DNA of 64,000 nt from Polycyclovorans sp002706265 (GTDB lineage: Bacteria; Pseudomonadota; Gammaproteobacteria; Nevskiales; Nevskiaceae), in the NCBI GenBank assembly GCA_963973915.1, contig CAXBBM010000011.1, positions 50,757 through 114,756 of the forward strand, in the 5' to 3' direction. Of this stretch, positions 51,732 through 59,945 are shown one piece after another (position 1 is the stretch's first letter; each line of letters begins with the position of its first letter). The position numbers and the translations under genes are program-made. A model generated the notes under the pieces. The model had not been told where the DNA came from. It was given only the letters and a program-made list of their open reading frames with translations, and searched no databases.

Positions 51732-53191
51732 TGGGCGTGGTGGTGGTCGACCGCCTGACCGATTGGCCCATCAGGGTGCCCGATGTCGAGGTGGTCACCG
51801 CCTGGACCTATCTCAACGACGACGCCTTCGTGAAGCCGCGTCGCGCGCGGGTCTACAACCTGTGCCGCTCGTTTTCTTACCAGAGCATCGGGTATTACGT
51901 GTCGTTGCTGGCCAGTGCGCGGGGACACGCGGCGCTGCCGGACGTGACGACCATCCAGGACCTGAAGCTGGCCGACAGTCCGCGCATCGTCAATGACGAG
52001 GTCGATGACCTGATCAATCAGTCGCTGGCCAAGTTGGGCTCGGAGCACTACACCCTCAACATTTATTTTTCGCGCTGCATGGCCAAGCGGCACGAGCGGC
52101 TCGCCCGGGCCCTGTTCGACCTGTTTCCGGCGCCCCTGCTGCAAGTGGAGTTCGTGCATCGCGAGGGCAACTGGCGGGTGGATGCCGTGGCCGCGCTGGC
52201 CCTTGGAGAAGTGCCGGAAGGGCACCTCGAGTTTCTGCTCGAAGCGGCGTCAGATTATTTTTTGCGCAAGCGTGCGCCCCGCATCAAGCGCGAATCTGCC
52301 CGCTACGACCTGGCGATACTGGTCAATCCCAAGGAGGCCGAGCCGCCGTCCAATGCGCAGGCCCTGAAGCGCTTCGAGAAGGCCGCAGTCGATCTGGGCT
52401 TCGACGTGGAGTTTCTCGACAAGGGCGACTACGGCCACGTGGCCGAGTTCGACGCGTTGTTCATCCGCGAAACCACCGCAGTCAACCACCATACCTACCG
52501 CTTTGCCCGCCGCGCGGCCCGTGAGGGCTTGGTGGTGCTGGACGATCCGCTGTCGATCCTGCGCGCCGCCAACAAGGTGTTTCTGGCCCAGGTGATGACC
52601 CGGCAGCGCATTCCGCAGCCTGAAACCCTGATCGTGCACCGCGGCAACGTGAGTCAGATTGCGCGCGACCTGGGCTTTCCCTGCGTGCTCAAGCAGCCCG
52701 ATTCACAGTTCTCCAAAGGGGTGATCAAGGTCGAGAGCGAGGCCGAGCTGAAGCGCCAGACGCGCGCCATGCTCGAGCGTTCCGACCTGATCATTGCCCA
52801 GCGTTTCACCCCCACCGAGTACGACTGGCGGATTGGCGTACTCGACGGCGTGGCGATCTACGCCTGCCGCTACTTCATGGCCAAGGATCATTGGCAGATC
52901 ATCCGTCGCGACGATGCCGGCGAAAAGGACGAAGGCGCGCACGAGACCCTGGCCATCGCGGACGTGCCGCCCAACGTGCTGAGCATCGCGATACAGGCCG
53001 CCAAGACGGTGGGGCAGGGGCTGTACGGCGTCGATCTGAAGCAGTTCGGCAGCGCCGTCACCGTGATCGAGGTCAATGACAACCCGAACATCGACTTCGG
53101 CATTGAAGATCTGGTGCTCAAGGACGCGCTGTATCAGCGGGTGATGGGCTATTTCATCAAGCGGCTTGAGGCGCGCACGCGCACCGGATGA
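51728..53191 (+). CDS. RimK-family ATP-grasp ligase with RLAN N-terminal domain
   Basis: 487 residues from ATG 51728, with GGAGGG eight bases upstream. The N-terminal 200 residues (ARVYNLCRSFSYQSIGYYVSLLASARGH) match the RLAN domain found before RimK-like ATP-grasp enzymes. The C-terminal ATP-grasp part has FPCVLKQPDSQFSKGVIKV, GVDLKQFG and VIEVNDNPNIDFGIED, the metal-binding end. Such enzymes ligate amino acids to proteins, peptides or small molecules; the substrate here is unknown. It overlaps the GNAT gene by four bases. Confidence 0.9.
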   Translation: MMGVVVVDRLTDWPIRVPDVEVVTAWTYLNDDAFVKPRRARVYNLCRSFSYQSIGYYVSLLASARGHAALPDVTTIQDLKLADSPRIVNDEVDDLINQSLAKLGSEHYTLNIYFSRCMAKRHERLARALFDLFPAPLLQVEFVHREGNWRVDAVAALALGEVPEGHLEFLLEAASDYFLRKRAPRIKRESARYDLAILVNPKEAEPPSNAQALKRFEKAAVDLGFDVEFLDKGDYGHVAEFDALFIRETTAVNHHTYRFARRAAREGLVVLDDPLSILRAANKVFLAQVMTRQRIPQPETLIVHRGNVSQIARDLGFPCVLKQPDSQFSKGVIKVESEAELKRQTRAMLERSDLIIAQRFTPTEYDWRIGVLDGVAIYACRYFMAKDHWQIIRRDDAGEKDEGAHETLAIADVPPNVLSIAIQAAKTVGQGLYGVDLKQFGSAVTVIEVNDNPNIDFGIEDLVLKDALYQRVMGYFIKRLEARTRTG

Positions 53192-53661
53192 GCGCCACGC
53201 CCGTTTGCCGTGTGGCGACGCCGGACGATCTGCCGGCCCTGGTGGCGCTCGAAGCGCTGTTCCCCGGCGACCGCCTCAGCCGGCGCAGCCTGGCGGCCGC
53301 GCTGCAACGCCGCACATCGCATGTGTGGGTGGTGGAAGCGGCGCCGGGCGAGGTGCTTGCCAACCTGGTCTGCTTCACCCGGCGCGACAGCCCCTGGTGG
53401 CGCATCTATTCGGTGGTGGTGCACCCCAGCGGCCGCGGCAAGGGCCATGCGCGGCGGCTGATGGCGGCGGTTTCAGATGCGGCTCTGCGCGCGGGCGCGG
53501 CGGGCCTGCGGCTTGAGGTTCGCGAAGACAACGCTGCCGCACGGGGTCTTTATGCCGCGCTGGGATTCACCGTGCGCGGTCGCCGGCCCGGCTACTACGA
53601 CGATGGCGCTGCGGCCGTGCAACTGCAGCGCCCTTTTGTCGCCCACGAACGGTTGGCTTAG
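53188..53661 (+). CDS. GNAT-family N-acetyltransferase (RimI-like)
   Basis: 157 residues. The acetyl-CoA-binding part reads SVVVHPSGRGKGHARRLM (V-x-x-x-x-R-G-x-G form), followed by LRLEVREDNAAARGLYAALGF, typical of RimI-type enzymes. In many proteobacteria the partner of an RLAN-RimK gene is a GNAT fused to a C39-like peptidase domain; that second domain is absent here. Its stop overlaps the convergent helicase gene by four bases. Confidence 0.88.
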   Translation: MSATPVCRVATPDDLPALVALEALFPGDRLSRRSLAAALQRRTSHVWVVEAAPGEVLANLVCFTRRDSPWWRIYSVVVHPSGRGKGHARRLMAAVSDAALRAGAAGLRLEVREDNAAARGLYAALGFTVRGRRPGYYDDGAAAVQLQRPFVAHERLA

Positions 53662-54941
53662 CGGCGTCGACCGCCACTGGACGGACGTCTGCCCCCGCCG
53701 CCGCCGCCACCCCGGCGCGCATCAGGACGCGGCGGTCGCGGTGGGCGTGGCGGCCGCACCAGGTCGGTGGCCAGCCAGGCTTCATTGAGTGATTCCGAGG
53801 GAATGCGCTGCTCGATGTAAGCCTCAATGGCCGGCAGGCTGTACACCCAGCTCTCGCAGCAGAACGACAGCGCGTCGCCGCTTTGCCCGGCACGCGCGGT
53901 GCGGCCGATGCGATGCACGTAATCGGCAGCGTCCTGCGGCAAGTCGTAGTTGATGACGTGCGAGACGTCGGGAATGTGCAGGCCCCGCGCGGCCACGTCG
54001 GTGGCCACAAGAATGGGCAGGTGGCCAGCCTTGAACGCCTCCAGCAGCTTGATGCGCTTGGTCTGGGCCACGTCACCCGACAGGATCGCGGCCTCGAAGC
54101 CGTTGGCCACCAGAGTGCGCTCAATCTCTTCGCCAGCGCGTTTGGTGTTGACGAACACCATGGTCCGGTTGGGGCTGTGTGCGCGCAGCCAGCCCACCAG
54201 CAGCGGCAATTTTTCGTCGTTGGCGACGTGAATCAGCTTTTGCTGCACGCGGTCGGCGGTGACCTGTTCCGAGGCAATTTCCACCCGCTCGGGGTTGTTC
54301 ATGTGCTCGTAGGCCAGCTCCAGCACGCGCTGACTCAAGGTGGCCGAAAACAGGTAGTTGCGCCGCTGGTCCGGCTTGGGCATGCGCCGCAACAGGTAAC
54401 GGATGTCGTCGATGAAGCCGAGATCAAACATGCGGTCGGCCTCGTCCAGCACCAGCACTTCAATTTCTTTGAGCGTGAACACGCCCTGCTTGAAGAAGTC
54501 GATGATGCGGCCCGGCGTGCCGATCAGCAGGTCCACGCCCTCGGTCAATTCCTGCCGCTGGCTTTCGTAACCGGCGCCGCCGTAGCAGACCGTGATGCGA
54601 ATGTCGGTATTGGCGCTCAGGCCGGCGGCGTCCTTCTGGATCTGGATGGCGAGCTCACGCGTCGGTGCCAGGGCGATGGCGCGCGGCGAGGTGCCATCGC
54701 CGTGCTCGGCGCGCGGCTTGCTCAACAGGTGGTTCAAGGTGGCCAGCAGAAACGCCGCAGATTTGCCGGTGCCGGTCTGGGCCTGCCCGGCGAGGTCTTC
54801 ACCCCGTAATGCGCGGGGCAGAGTCTCGGCTTGAATCGGGGTGCAATGGGTGAAGCCCAGCTTGGCGATGCTGCTCAGTAGCGTTGGATGAAGTGGGAGC
54901 GCATCGAAACGTAATTCGGACAGATGGTCTGGTTGTGTCAT
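53658..54941 (-). CDS. rhlB: DEAD-box ATP-dependent RNA helicase, RhlB-like
   Basis: 427 residues. Motifs: Q motif region FTHCTPIQAETLP, Walker A AQTGTGKS, DEAD in LVLDEADRMFDLGF, SAT, and HRIGRTARAG. The position opposite trxA-rho matches rhlB of E. coli, a degradosome helicase. The C-terminus is a Pro/Arg/Gly tail (PRPPRPPRPDARRGGGG... ending GGRRR), a likely RNA-binding RGG-type tail. It converges with the GNAT gene. Confidence 0.92.
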   Translation of the reverse strand: MTQPDHLSELRFDALPLHPTLLSSIAKLGFTHCTPIQAETLPRALRGEDLAGQAQTGTGKSAAFLLATLNHLLSKPRAEHGDGTSPRAIALAPTRELAIQIQKDAAGLSANTDIRITVCYGGAGYESQRQELTEGVDLLIGTPGRIIDFFKQGVFTLKEIEVLVLDEADRMFDLGFIDDIRYLLRRMPKPDQRRNYLFSATLSQRVLELAYEHMNNPERVEIASEQVTADRVQQKLIHVANDEKLPLLVGWLRAHSPNRTMVFVNTKRAGEEIERTLVANGFEAAILSGDVAQTKRIKLLEAFKAGHLPILVATDVAARGLHIPDVSHVINYDLPQDAADYVHRIGRTARAGQSGDALSFCCESWVYSLPAIEAYIEQRIPSESLNEAWLATDLVRPPRPPRPPRPDARRGGGGGGGRRPSSGGRRR

Positions 54942-55215
54942 GCCGGCAGTCGGTAAAAGGATTGGATCGCTGGTGACCGGCTTGCATCTGGCGCGCAGTT
55001 GGGCTCAAATAAAGCCATCAACTCGGCACCCGCGTGGCTTCAAAGCGAAAGCCAAGAAATCAAAAGACGCGGCAACCCGGACTCGGTTAATAACCCGTCA
55101 CTCTACACCCTCAAGAGCCAGACGGCCGAGTGTTGGTGATACGCCTCCCCGCTTATCCATGCCCCTCGCGCGCCGTGTTCGGCGTGTCCTTGCACTGAAC
55201 AACAGGAAACCTGCC

Positions 55216-55551
55216 ATGAGCGAAAATGTCAGCGCGGTAACCGACGCCAGCTTCGAAGCTGAAGTGTTGAAATCAGATGTCCCGGTGCTGGTCGACTTCT
55301 GGGCCGAATGGTGCGGCCCCTGCCGTATGGTCGGACCCATCGTCGATCAGGTCGCCGCCGAACAGGCGGGCAAGCTGAAAGTCGTCAAGCTCAATGTTGA
55401 CGAAAACCCCGATACACCCAACAAATTCGCCATTCGTGGCATTCCCACCCTTCTCCTTTTCAAGGACGGCAAAGTCGCCGCCACGCAGGTTGGAGCCGTT
55501 GCCAAGGCCCAGCTGACTGGTTTCGTGACGCCGCATCTCAACGTTGGCTAA
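55216..55551 (+). CDS. trxA: Thioredoxin 1
   Basis: 111 residues from ATG 55216; the open frame upstream to 54940 is not conserved. The active site WAEWCGPCRM (W-C-G-P-C), the LNVDENPDTPNKFAIRGIPTLLLF segment with the cis-proline, and normal length identify thioredoxin. It reduces disulfides in the cytoplasm with thioredoxin reductase. ACAGGAAA precedes the start. Its last bases overlap the TTG start proposed for rho. The 274 bases before it hold no clear promoter. Confidence 0.96.
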   Translation: MSENVSAVTDASFEAEVLKSDVPVLVDFWAEWCGPCRMVGPIVDQVAAEQAGKLKVVKLNVDENPDTPNKFAIRGIPTLLLFKDGKVAATQVGAVAKAQLTGFVTPHLNVG

Positions 55552-57016
55552 TCAACCGCCTCCCCGCATCAAGCAACGCCGCCGCCACCCGCGCGGCCGC
55601 AAAAATCCCAACGGCAACGGGGGCTCGCCCGGCAACGTCGCAGATGTCGACGTCGCCAATCTGCCGGAGGACATCGAAGAAGAAGAGGTTGAGTTCGTTC
55701 CTCTTGACGCCGATGGCAACCCCATTCCGGTGGCAGATCGCCCGCCGCCCAAGGTCATCCGTGCCGTAGAGCTGCGGCAGATGACGGCCGCCGCCCTTTT
55801 GGCGCTGGCCGAGCAGGAAGGCCTGGAAGGGATTGCCCGCGCCCGCAAGCAGGACCTCATCGTCCAACTGCTGCGCGCGGCTGCGCGTCGCGGCGAGCAC
55901 ATCTACGCCGAAGGCGTGCTCGAACTCATGCCGGACGGCTACGGCTTTCTGCGCGGTCCTGATGCGTCGTACGCGGCCGGACCCGACGACGTGTACCTGT
56001 CGCCGACGCAGATTCGCCGTTTCGGCCTGCGCACGGGAGACTCCATTGCCGGGCGCGTTCGCCAGCCGAAGGAAAACGAAAAGTACTTCGCGCTGTTCAA
56101 GATCGACACGATCAACTTCGAGCCGCCAGAGGTGTCACGCCGCAAGGTCAACTTCGAGAACCTGACGCCGCTGTTTGCCAGTGAGCAGTTCAAGCTCGAG
56201 CGCGGTAACGGCAGCACCGAAGACATCACCACCCGCATCGTCGATCTGGTGGCGCCCATCGGCAAGGGCCAGCGTGGCCTCATCGTCAGCCCGCCCAAAG
56301 CCGGCAAGACAATGCTGATGCAGAACGTCGCGCAGTCGATTGCGGCGAACTACCCCGATGTGTACCTGATCGTGCTGCTGGTCGACGAACGGCCGGAAGA
56401 AGTCACCGACATGCAGCGCACGGTGCGCGGCGAGGTGATCTCGTCCACCTTCGACGAGCCCGCCACGCGGCACGTGCAGGTGGCCGAAATGGTCATCGAG
56501 AAGGCCAAACGCCTGGTCGAGCACAAGCGCGATGTGGTGATCGTGCTCGACTCCATCACCCGTCTGGCGCGCGCCTACAACACCGTGCAGCCCAGCTCCG
56601 GCAAGGTGCTGACCGGGGGCGTGGACGCCAACGCGCTGCAGAAGCCCAAACGCTTTTTCGGCGCCGCCCGCAACATCGAGGAAGGCGGCAGCCTGACCAT
56701 CATCGCCACCGCGCTGGTCGAAACCGGCTCCAAGATGGACGAGGTGATCTACGAGGAGTTCAAGGGCACCGGCAACATGGAGCTGCACCTTGAGCGCCGC
56801 ATCGCCGAGAAGCGGGTGTTTCCTGCGATCAACATCAACCGTTCCGGCACGCGCCGCGAGGAATTGATGGTCGATCCGGGCGATCTCAACAAGATGTGGA
56901 TCCTGCGCAAGATCATCCACGACATGGATGAGATCGGCGCCATGGAAATGCTCATCGACCGCATCAAGGTCAACAAGACCAACGCGCAATTCTTTGATGC
57001 GATGAAGCGGAACTAG
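55544..57016 (+). CDS. rho: Transcription termination factor Rho with N-terminal extension
   Basis: 490 residues from TTG 55544; the conserved Rho N-domain begins near residue 78 (MTAAALLALAEQEGLEGIARARKQD), so a start at that ATG would also give a complete Rho. The extra region is arginine-rich (RIKQRRRHPRGRK) then acidic (DIEEEEVEFVPLD). The cold-shock-like RNA domain has DGYGFLRG; the ATPase has PPKAGKTMLMQ, RPEEVTDMQRTV and DSITRLARAYN, with VLTGGVDANAL as the Q/R-loop region. It overlaps trxA by eight bases, an arrangement conserved in gammaproteobacteria. Confidence 0.95.
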   Translation: MANQPPPRIKQRRRHPRGRKNPNGNGGSPGNVADVDVANLPEDIEEEEVEFVPLDADGNPIPVADRPPPKVIRAVELRQMTAAALLALAEQEGLEGIARARKQDLIVQLLRAAARRGEHIYAEGVLELMPDGYGFLRGPDASYAAGPDDVYLSPTQIRRFGLRTGDSIAGRVRQPKENEKYFALFKIDTINFEPPEVSRRKVNFENLTPLFASEQFKLERGNGSTEDITTRIVDLVAPIGKGQRGLIVSPPKAGKTMLMQNVAQSIAANYPDVYLIVLLVDERPEEVTDMQRTVRGEVISSTFDEPATRHVQVAEMVIEKAKRLVEHKRDVVIVLDSITRLARAYNTVQPSSGKVLTGGVDANALQKPKRFFGAARNIEEGGSLTIIATALVETGSKMDEVIYEEFKGTGNMELHLERRIAEKRVFPAININRSGTRREELMVDPGDLNKMWILRKIIHDMDEIGAMEMLIDRIKVNKTNAQFFDAMKRN

Positions 57017-57025
57017 GTTTCCATA

Positions 57026-57052
57026 GCCACCTGTAATGGGTTTACGGGTGGC
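57026..57052 (+). terminator. Hairpin behind rho
   Basis: GCCACCTGTAA (57026-57036) pairs with TTACGGGTGGC (57042-57052), 11 bp with one wobble and a TGGGT loop, ten bases after the rho stop. The next T-run is 14 bases further (CTCTTTTT), so the terminator is imperfect. Confidence 0.55.
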
Positions 57053-57108
57053 AGCCTTCCGCGCTCTTTTTGATGGTTCGGTTGGCCGGGACTGCCCCCG
57101 GCGGGGCA

Positions 57109-57140
57109 GTTTCTTTCTTTGTTCCGGCAAAGAAAGAAAC
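57109..57140. repeat. Hairpin A, left unit
   Basis: GTTTCTTTCTTTG pairs perfectly with CAAAGAAAGAAAC around TTCCGG, a 13-bp stem. The right unit has an equivalent ACTTTTCT/AGAAAAGT hairpin (57490-57511) with a different stem and the same place next to the inverted repeat. Confidence 0.75.
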
Positions 57141-57166
57141 CAAAGAAAGCCGTCCCAGCTGCCGCG

Positions 57167-57181
57167 CCCCGCTTTGCGGGG
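57167..57181. repeat. Hairpin B, left unit
   Basis: CCCCGC-TTT-GCGGGG. The matching place in the right unit has CTTTTGGGCC-TGC-GGCCCAAAAG (57440-57462): unrelated stem sequence, same hairpin. Confidence 0.65.
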
Positions 57182-57197
57182 TTCCCTGTGCTTCTCG

Positions 57198-57260
57198 CAG
57201 CGGAGGGGCCTCACCGAACTCGCTGCGCTCAAACAACCGTGAGGCCTTTTCCCTCCACTG
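57198..57260. repeat. Hairpin C, left unit, with conserved loop
   Basis: Outer stem CAG(c)GGAGGG with CCCTCC(a)CTG, inner stem GCCTCAC (57208-57214) with GTGAGGC (57239-57245), loop AACTCGCTGCGCTCAAACAA (57217-57236). A CTTTT bulge sits on the 3' side. Confidence 0.65.
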
Positions 57261-57362
57261 CTGCGATGCTCAGCCCGGCAGAAGGGGGAGGAACTGCGAA
57301 ACGCCAAAAAGCTGCCACCGCTTTTGACGTTCTCCCCCGTCGGCTTCGGCCGAGCATCGCAG

Positions 57363-57423
57363 CAATCGGCGATAAGGCGGGCGCTTGTTTGAGCCACAGC
57401 GAGTTGTGCCCGTCCGCCGATTG
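57363..57423. repeat. Hairpin C, right unit, with conserved loop
   Basis: Outer stem CAATCGGCG (57363-57371) with CGCCGATTG (57415-57423) and inner stem GGCGGGC (57376-57382) with GCCCGTC (57408-57414, one wobble). The loop on the minus strand is AACTCGCTGTGG-CTCAAACAA, nearly the same as in the left unit although both stems differ. Confidence 0.65.
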
Positions 57424-57649
57424 CGAGAAGCGCAGGGGACTTTTGGGCCTGCGGCCCAAAAGCCGGAACGTGGGGTGGCTCTTTTGTTTACTTTTCTGGC
57501 AATAGAAAAGTGAGTGCCCCGCCGGGGGCAGTCCCGGCCAACTGAACCGTCACGATGAGCGGTGAGCTGAGTTGCAACCTTCCGACCGGAATGCAGGCCC
57601 ATCAAGATGTAAGAAAGGCCCTGTCACTCGGGAGCCCTGATACGGGCGA

Positions 57650-58057
57650 CTACCGCTCCTCCGCCTCATCCCCATCATTGAACTCTTGTTCAAGCTGCGC
57701 GGTAATCCGCGCCACCTGCGCCAGATATCCCTTGAGGATGCGTTCGCCCAGGCCTTCTTCGATCAATTGATGCTCGATGGCATTGCGCAGCGCGTCGGGG
57801 TCGAAATGTTCATGCTCGGGATCGGTGATCTCGTCGAGATCACCGAGTTGACGTTGCCAGAGTTCGGCAATGGTCAGCACGATGAGTTGCCCCTGATCGT
57901 CGGGGTCGCGTTCCACCGATATGAAGTCGAAGCGGTGCGAGTGGCCATCCCAGGTCAGCCATTGCGCCTCACCACTGTCGAGCCAGGTGAGCACCGCCTC
58001 GGCATACACCGCTGCGAATTTGCGGACCTGGGTTTCTTCGATCTGGATGTCGTTCAT
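57650..58057 (-). CDS. Acidic protein of unknown function upstream-coupled to lipA
   Basis: 135 residues, no recognised family, no membrane segment. It has a central WDGHSHRFDFISVERDPDDQGQ and a long acidic helical C-terminus ending EFNDGDEAEER. The ATG overlaps the lipA stop by four bases, so it is co-translated with lipoyl synthase. A link with lipoylation is only positional. Confidence 0.75.
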   Translation of the reverse strand: MNDIQIEETQVRKFAAVYAEAVLTWLDSGEAQWLTWDGHSHRFDFISVERDPDDQGQLIVLTIAELWQRQLGDLDEITDPEHEHFDPDALRNAIEHQLIEEGLGERILKGYLAQVARITAQLEQEFNDGDEAEER

Positions 58058-59043
58058 GCGATTGATGCTGCGGGCCTGAGCACGCCATCGGCCTGTTGGT
58101 CGGCGTGGTAACTGGAGCGCACCATCGGGCCGCTGGCCACGTGCGAGAAGCCCATGGCCTCGCCGACATCGCGCAGTCGATCAAACTCGTCGGGGTGCAC
58201 GAACCGGGCGACCGGTAGGTGATGCTTGCTCGGTTGCAGGTACTGGCCCAGGGTCAGCATGTCGACGCCGTGGGCACGCAGGTCGCGCATCACCTGTTCG
58301 ATCTCTTCGATGTCTTCACCCAGCCCGAGCATCAGCCCCGACTTTGTCGGCACGCGCGGATGCAGGCCCTTGAAGCGCTCCAGCAGGTCCAGGCTCCAGT
58401 CGTAGTCAGAGCCGGGACGGGCCTGTTTGTAGAGCCGGGGCACGGTTTCAAGGTTGTGGTTGAACACATCCGGCGGCATGTCGTTGAAGATGGTCAGCGC
58501 CGGGTCCATGCGGCCGCGGAAGTCGGGCACCAGCACCTCGATGGTCAGCGCCGGGTTCAGGGCGCGGGCCTCGCGGATGCAGGCGGCGAAATGCGCCGCG
58601 CCGCCATCCAGGAGGTCGTCTCGATCGACACTGGTGATCACCACATACCGCAGCGCCATGTCGCGAATGGTCTGCGCCAGCTTCACGGGCTCGTCGGCGT
58701 CCAGCGCGTTGGGGCGCCCGTGGGCAACATCACAGAACGGGCAGCGGCGGGTGCAGATGGCGCCCATGATCATGAACGTGGCGGTGCCCTTGCTGAAGCA
58801 TTCCCCCAGGTTCGGGCAGGCCGCTTCTTCACAGACCGTGTGCAGCGCGTTCTCGCGCAGTGCCGACTTGACGCGACGCACCTCGGCGGCATTGCCCAGA
58901 GAGGCGCGAATCCAGCTCGGTTTGCGGGGCGCCTGGGTCGTGGGTTCGATCTTGATCGGAATGCGCGCCATCTTTTCGGCGCCGCGCAGTTTCTCTCCGG
59001 TGACCAGCGGTGCGGGACGGGTGGGGGGCGTGGCCTGCGACAT
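58054..59043 (-). CDS. lipA: Lipoyl synthase
   Basis: 329 residues. A radical SAM enzyme inserting two sulfurs into octanoyl groups of lipoyl domains. The auxiliary cluster cysteines are in CEEAACPNLGEC and the radical SAM C-x3-C-x2-C in ICTRRCPFCDV. SVDRDDLLDGGA and the C-terminal VASGPMVRSSYHAD are typical. The N-terminal 35 residues are a basic, Pro-rich extension. lipB, often next to lipA, is not in this window. Confidence 0.97.
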   Translation of the reverse strand: MSQATPPTRPAPLVTGEKLRGAEKMARIPIKIEPTTQAPRKPSWIRASLGNAAEVRRVKSALRENALHTVCEEAACPNLGECFSKGTATFMIMGAICTRRCPFCDVAHGRPNALDADEPVKLAQTIRDMALRYVVITSVDRDDLLDGGAAHFAACIREARALNPALTIEVLVPDFRGRMDPALTIFNDMPPDVFNHNLETVPRLYKQARPGSDYDWSLDLLERFKGLHPRVPTKSGLMLGLGEDIEEIEQVMRDLRAHGVDMLTLGQYLQPSKHHLPVARFVHPDEFDRLRDVGEAMGFSHVASGPMVRSSYHADQQADGVLRPAASIA

Positions 59044-59115
59044 GACGCGACATCCGTTGAAGCGGATGGGGAGTTTACGTCAGCCCGCCGCGCGCAGCGT
59101 GGCGGACGCGGCCAT

Positions 59116-59943
59116 TCAGGACAGCAGCGCGTCGATCGTGCCGTCCCGGCGGGCCGCGTCGGTAGGCGCTGCGGCACGTCGCGGTTTGCTGGCGCTGGGC
59201 GTCAGACCCAGGGCGGTTTCGATGGCCTTCTGGGCTTGCCGGGCGAGGTCTTCCCGGCGCAGCGCCCCGCCGTGGGTGATGACCGGGCAGTAGTGCAGCT
59301 CTGCCCGTAACGTGGGCACCTGAATCAGTCGGCGCAGGTGGCTGAGCAGGTCGTCATCGCCGATGAAGGGCGCCGGAAAGTGGCCATCGGCGGTCGCGCC
59401 GTAGCGCAGCGCCGCGGGCTGAACCGCAACCCCGCTTTCCACCGCAGCGGCGAACAGCCGCGCGTGGAAGGGCAGCACCTGCCGCCCATCGGAGGTCGTG
59501 CCCTCGGGGAAAATCACCACCACGCCGCCCTGTTGCAGATGCGGCACCAGACGCTCCACCAGCGGGGCGGCTGCGCCCTTGCCGCGACGGATGTAGAAGG
59601 TGCCCAGGGCGCTGGCCAGCCAGCCGGCGACGGGCCAGTCGCGCACTTCCGACTTCGAGACGAACCGCGTCGGCTCGGCGGCCAGAAGGACGAAAATATC
59701 CAGCCACGAGACGTGGTTGGCCACGGTGACACGGCCGCCCTGTGCGGCGCTGCCGTGACAGGTCAGCTGGATGCCGAGAATGCGCAGCAGCCGGACGGCC
59801 CACCATTGGCCCAGCCGGGCGGGGTCGAGACGGGACGTTGGATCGAGTTTGACCGTCGTTGCCAGCGCCAGCCCGCAGGCGGTGTGGATGAGTAACTGGG
59901 CAACACGCAGGCCGCGCCGGTACCAGGGCAGGCGCAGTTGCAC
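59116..59943 (-). CDS. 1-acyl-glycerol-phosphate-type acyltransferase (OlsA/PlsC-like)
   Basis: 275 residues. Acyltransferase motif I is NHVSWLD (H-x4-D), motif III FPEGTTSDG, and an N-terminal membrane segment is present (LLIHTACGLALATTVKL). It lies two bases behind the OlsB-like gene, the order known for ornithine lipid synthesis, so it may be OlsA; PlsC activity on lysophosphatidate is the alternative. The C-terminal 40 residues are Arg/Ala-rich and variable. Confidence 0.85.
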   Translation of the reverse strand: MQLRLPWYRRGLRVAQLLIHTACGLALATTVKLDPTSRLDPARLGQWWAVRLLRILGIQLTCHGSAAQGGRVTVANHVSWLDIFVLLAAEPTRFVSKSEVRDWPVAGWLASALGTFYIRRGKGAAAPLVERLVPHLQQGGVVVIFPEGTTSDGRQVLPFHARLFAAAVESGVAVQPAALRYGATADGHFPAPFIGDDDLLSHLRRLIQVPTLRAELHYCPVITHGGALRREDLARQAQKAIETALGLTPSASKPRRAAAPTDAARRDGTIDALLS

Positions 59944-59945
59944 GG

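Larger units (their letters stand above)
57071..57552. repeat. 482-bp palindromic element with 38-bp terminal inverted repeats
   Basis: The ends 57071-57108 and 57515-57552 are inverse copies: 28 bases identical (57081-57108 against 57515-57542), then 8 of 10. Homology continues inward to a centre near 57311: 57191-57199/57422-57430, 57217-57236/57385-57405, 57260-57270/57353-57363 and 57284-57290/57332-57338. So two units of about 240 bp face each other. Several hairpins are listed separately. Small open frames inside have no conserved coding features; their translations (for example FFVPAKKETKESRPS) resemble the repeat-derived short ORFs seen in many gammaproteobacterial genomes. No transposase is present. 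Confidence 0.8.

Noticed and set aside
54940..55215. N-terminal extension of thioredoxin
   Set aside because: The frame is open but the extra 92 residues are low-complexity and basic, while ATG 55216 has a good ribosome site and gives the standard length.
57036..57505. Several open frames of 60-130 codons inside the palindromic element
   Set aside because: They follow the inverted repeat on both strands and overlap each other in different frames; no ribosome sites or conserved domains. They are read-outs of the repeat.
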